This document shows, one piece after another, positions 5,007-7,351 of a stretch of 7,351 nucleotides of DNA. A program made the position numbers and the translations under genes. The notes below the pieces were generated by a model, which saw nothing but the letters and a program-made list of their open reading frames with translations, ran no database searches and was not told the DNA's origin. Within the stretch, counting starts at the first letter, position 1, and the number at the start of each line of letters is the position of its first letter. Origin of the DNA: Eubacteriales bacterium (GTDB taxonomy: Bacteria > Bacillota_A > Clostridia > Christensenellales > Aristaeellaceae); NCBI GenBank assembly GCA_029974855.1, contig JARKQO010000249.1, forward strand, positions 1 to 7,351, read 5' to 3'.

Positions 5007-6515
5007 ATGCGCAACAAGCGTTTTTTGCTTACGCAGCTCATGAAGCTTTCCTTTCAAAGCCTCATGTACATCATGCTCTTCCTCTCCTTTTTTGCCATTC
5101 TTTCCCAAACCAATCCCCAAATCATCAACCTCAGCCGTACCGCCGCCACCACCATGGCCACCTTTGTGGTGATCATCGTGATCCTTCGGATTGTTTATGG
5201 CGGCTACGACATTGAGGACAAAAAGCCCCGCTCTGTATTCGCCTCCATTTTGATCACCACGCTGATGGCCGACGTGGTGACCTATTTCCAATTGCAGATC
5301 ATGAACGTGAACCCCGCCAACAACGACCGGCTGATCCTCTTTGGGGAGGATTTCTGGCTGCTGTGCGGGGCCATTGTGCTGCAAATCGGCATCATCTACT
5401 TCTTCGCCACCTTGGGCAACCGCCTGTATTTCAAGATCAACCCGCCCCAAAAAAGCTGCGTCATCACCTCCTCCCAGGAGCTGGCCCTTCATGTGGCGGA
5501 AAAGATGTCCTCCTTCCGCAAGAAGTTCTTCCTGAACGACGTGGTGCACTATGAATGCCCCGACATGGAGGCCACCATCCGGGAGCATGAGGTGATCTTC
5601 CTGGCGGGCATCCCCGACACCGAGGAGGCCCAGCTGAAAAACCTGTGCTATAGCCTCAACAAGGCCATGTACCTGCTGGCGGAGCTGGACGACGTGATCA
5701 TTTCCACCGCCCAGCAAAGCATTTTGGATGATACGCCCTTTTTGTATATCCACCGCTCCCAGCCCACGCTGATGCAGCTTTTTTGCAAGCGCTGCATCGA
5801 TATCCTGGCCAGCCTCCTGGGCTTGGCGCTGCTGAGCCCCCTGATGCTGGCCACCGCCTTGGTGCTGCTTTTTTCCCGGGGCGGCCCGGTATTCTTTCGC
5901 CAAAAACGGGCCACCATCCATGGGAGGGTATTTGAAATCATCAAATTCCGCACCATGTACCAGGAGGACCCCCAGTCCGGCCCGGTTTCCGCCCTGGAAA
6001 ACGACAGCCGCATCACCCCTGTGGGCGGATTTTTGCGCAAGTACCGCCTGGACGAGATCCCCCAGCTGTTCAACGTCCTCAAGGGGGACATGAGCATGGT
6101 GGGGCCCAGGCCGGAAATGCTGGAGAATGTCCACAAGTATGAGCAGGAGGTGCCGGAGTTCAAATACCGCCAGCAAATGAAGGCCGGGCTCACGGGCCTG
6201 GCCCAGATCGACGGCAAGTACAACACCTCCCCCAAGGACAAGGCCATTTTGGACCTGATGTACATCGAGAACTTTTCCCTGAGCATGGATTTGAAGCTGC
6301 TCCTGCGCACTTTGACCATCTTCTTCCGCCGGGACAGCGCCGAGGGCTTTGTGTTGGCCAAGCGGATCGCCTGCCCCCGGATGCGGACCCAAGGGGAGGC
6401 GGGCGCGGGCGCGGCCCCAGCCGTTTCCGGCAAGGTTGCCGCGGCCAAATCCAAGCCCGAGGCAAGGCAACCCCAGGAACCCGTGCCGGAGAAGCCGGTC
6501 CGCGCCGCTTTGTAA
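5007..6515 (+). CDS. polyprenyl-phosphate sugar-1-phosphate transferase (exopolysaccharide initiation)
   Basis: This 502-residue membrane enzyme should transfer a sugar-1-phosphate from a nucleotide sugar to undecaprenyl phosphate, the first step in building a capsule, exopolysaccharide or other lipid-linked glycan. Four N-terminal membrane helices (about 12-34, 46-66, 78-98, 113-136) are followed by a cytoplasmic Rossmann-like linker (about 147-255) with no clear nucleotide-binding motif. The bacterial sugar transferase domain (PF02397) begins with the hydrophobic membrane segment at 260-289. It contains FRQKR at 297-301, KFRTM at 313-317, the catalytic-type Asp349-Glu350 pair in DEIPQLFNVLKGDMSMVGPRPE (349-370), and AGLTGLAQIDG at 393-403. 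The last 50 or so residues are Ala/Pro/Lys-rich and probably disordered. The start at 5007 is set by GGAGG. The nucleotidyltransferase gene follows in the same operon. The sugar cannot be predicted from the sequence alone. Confidence 0.93.
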   Translation: MRNKRFLLTQLMKLSFQSLMYIMLFLSFFAILSQTNPQIINLSRTAATTMATFVVIIVILRIVYGGYDIEDKKPRSVFASILITTLMADVVTYFQLQIMNVNPANNDRLILFGEDFWLLCGAIVLQIGIIYFFATLGNRLYFKINPPQKSCVITSSQELALHVAEKMSSFRKKFFLNDVVHYECPDMEATIREHEVIFLAGIPDTEEAQLKNLCYSLNKAMYLLAELDDVIISTAQQSILDDTPFLYIHRSQPTLMQLFCKRCIDILASLLGLALLSPLMLATALVLLFSRGGPVFFRQKRATIHGRVFEIIKFRTMYQEDPQSGPVSALENDSRITPVGGFLRKYRLDEIPQLFNVLKGDMSMVGPRPEMLENVHKYEQEVPEFKYRQQMKAGLTGLAQIDGKYNTSPKDKAILDLMYIENFSLSMDLKLLLRTLTIFFRRDSAEGFVLAKRIACPRMRTQGEAGAGAAPAVSGKVAAAKSKPEARQPQEPVPEKPVRAAL

Positions 6516-6558
6516 AAGGCAAGCGGCGCTTTCCCAACATCGCGTAAGGAGAGGGCAT

Positions 6559-7351
6559 ATGGAAAAGACACTTTTGATCATGGCGGCCGGGATGGGGTCC
6601 CGTTACGGCGGCAACAAGCAGATTGACGGCATGGGGCCCAACGGGGAAATGCTGATGTTCTATTCCATCTTTGACGCCATCGAGGCGGGGTTCACCAAGG
6701 TGGTGTTTGTGATCAAGCACGACTTTGAGGAGCTCTTCAAGGAGCTGCTGGGCAGCCAGCTGGAAGGGAAGATCAAGGTGGAGCTCGCCTTCCAGGAGTT
6801 CCAGGACCTGCCCGCCGGATGCGGCGTGCCCCCGGAGCGCACCAAGCCTTTGGGCACGGTGCAGGCCGTGCTGGCCGCCAGGGACCTGATCCGCGAGCCC
6901 TTTGCCGTCATCAACGCGGACGACTATTATGGCAAAACCGCCTTCCACACGGCGGCCCAACGCCTGGCCACCCTAAAGCCCCAGGGGGAGGCTTGCATGG
7001 TGGGCTATTACCTGAAAAATACCGTCAGCGAGCACGGGCACGTGACCCGGGGGGTGTGCAGTGTGGACGGCTCCGGCAAGCTTACCGGGGTCACGGAAAC
7101 CTACAAAATCCAGCCCTTCCCCGACGGCACCATCCGGGACACGGAAAAGGACCCGGCTGGGATCGTCCTGGACCCGGACAGCCTGGTCAGCATGAACTTC
7201 TTCGGCTTCACCCCCTGGCTGTTCACCAGGGCCGAGGCGCGGTTTAGGGCCTTCCTGTCCTCCTTGGCCCCCACGGACTTGAAGGCGGAGTATGTGCTGC
7301 CCGTGCTGGTGGACCAGCTGATGCGGGAGGAGGGCCTGGCTGTGGATGTGC
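6559..7351 (+). CDS. sugar-phosphate nucleotidyltransferase, partial (3' end outside window)
   Basis: The first 264 residues of a nucleotidyltransferase are present; the frame runs off the window end. Family members are about 300 residues, so only the tail is missing. The fold would join a sugar-phosphate (or similar phospho-alcohol) to an NTP, making an activated donor in the cytoplasm. LLIMAAGMGSRYGGNKQ at 5-21 is the nucleotide-binding loop, in the SRYGGxKQ form of this subfamily rather than the RlxPlT form of glucose-1-phosphate thymidylyltransferases. PLGTVQAVL at 97-105 is the second nucleotide-contacting region, INADDYYG at 118-125 is the metal-binding segment, and SMNFFGFTPW at 211-220 is typical of the subfamily. 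AAGGAG (6546-6551) lies 7 nt before the ATG. It is 43 nt downstream of the sugar transferase with no terminator between, so it is probably co-transcribed. The exact substrate is not determinable here. Confidence 0.9.
   Translation, partial: MEKTLLIMAAGMGSRYGGNKQIDGMGPNGEMLMFYSIFDAIEAGFTKVVFVIKHDFEELFKELLGSQLEGKIKVELAFQEFQDLPAGCGVPPERTKPLGTVQAVLAARDLIREPFAVINADDYYGKTAFHTAAQRLATLKPQGEACMVGYYLKNTVSEHGHVTRGVCSVDGSGKLTGVTETYKIQPFPDGTIRDTEKDPAGIVLDPDSLVSMNFFGFTPWLFTRAEARFRAFLSSLAPTDLKAEYVLPVLVDQLMREEGLAVDV

Noticed and set aside
4983..6581. A 532-codon open frame on the minus strand, longer than the gene opposite it
   Set aside because: It is antisense to the sugar transferase, whose conserved domain is unmistakable. 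Its product is His/Gln/Gly/Val-rich with no domain, as expected when a GC-rich coding strand is read backwards.

Overview
The window looks like ordinary chromosomal DNA from a GC-rich member of the Clostridia (Firmicutes), possibly a gut lineage. The basis is strong AAGGAGG-type ribosome binding sites, short intergenic gaps, strong C/G bias at third codon positions, and the type of proteins encoded (a Clostridia-style ABC exporter pair and a membrane-anchored sugar-phosphate transferase with an adjacent nucleotidyltransferase). The taxonomic call is an inference. No rRNA, tRNA, CRISPR array, transposase or integrase was recognised.

Layout. (1) 62-1345, minus: a B12-binding-type radical SAM protein in a stretch (about 1-1500) that is visibly less GC-rich than the rest, so possibly acquired separately. 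(2) 1346-1597: non-coding DNA holding a short plus-strand open stretch that may be a gene remnant, and a 14-bp hairpin whose G.U pairs and U-rich tail fit a terminator for minus-strand transcription. (3) 1598-2218, minus: a small class I methyltransferase-fold protein with degenerate SAM-binding motifs. It has its own likely promoter in the AT-rich gap 2219-2309, where a short direct repeat lies at 21-bp spacing. (4) 2310-4719, minus: a two-gene ABC exporter operon, ATPase first and then a 12-TM permease, separated by 1 nt. (5) 4720-5006: a divergent promoter region. (6) 5007-6515, plus: a polyprenyl-phosphate sugar-1-phosphate transferase that would start assembly of a lipid-linked surface glycan. 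It is followed 43 nt later by (7) 6559 to the window end, plus: a sugar-phosphate nucleotidyltransferase cut by the window edge.

How they work together. The plus-strand pair is a plausible surface-polysaccharide operon: one gene makes an activated sugar nucleotide and the other loads a sugar-phosphate onto the lipid carrier. The ABC pair is a self-contained exporter of unknown substrate, transcribed divergently from it. The methyltransferase has its own signals downstream of the exporter, and the radical SAM gene is a further separate unit. I found no convincing novel multi-gene system. The points most worth a second look are the atypical methyltransferase motifs, the strand-asymmetric hairpin at the edge of the lower-GC segment, and the leader of the sugar transferase gene.
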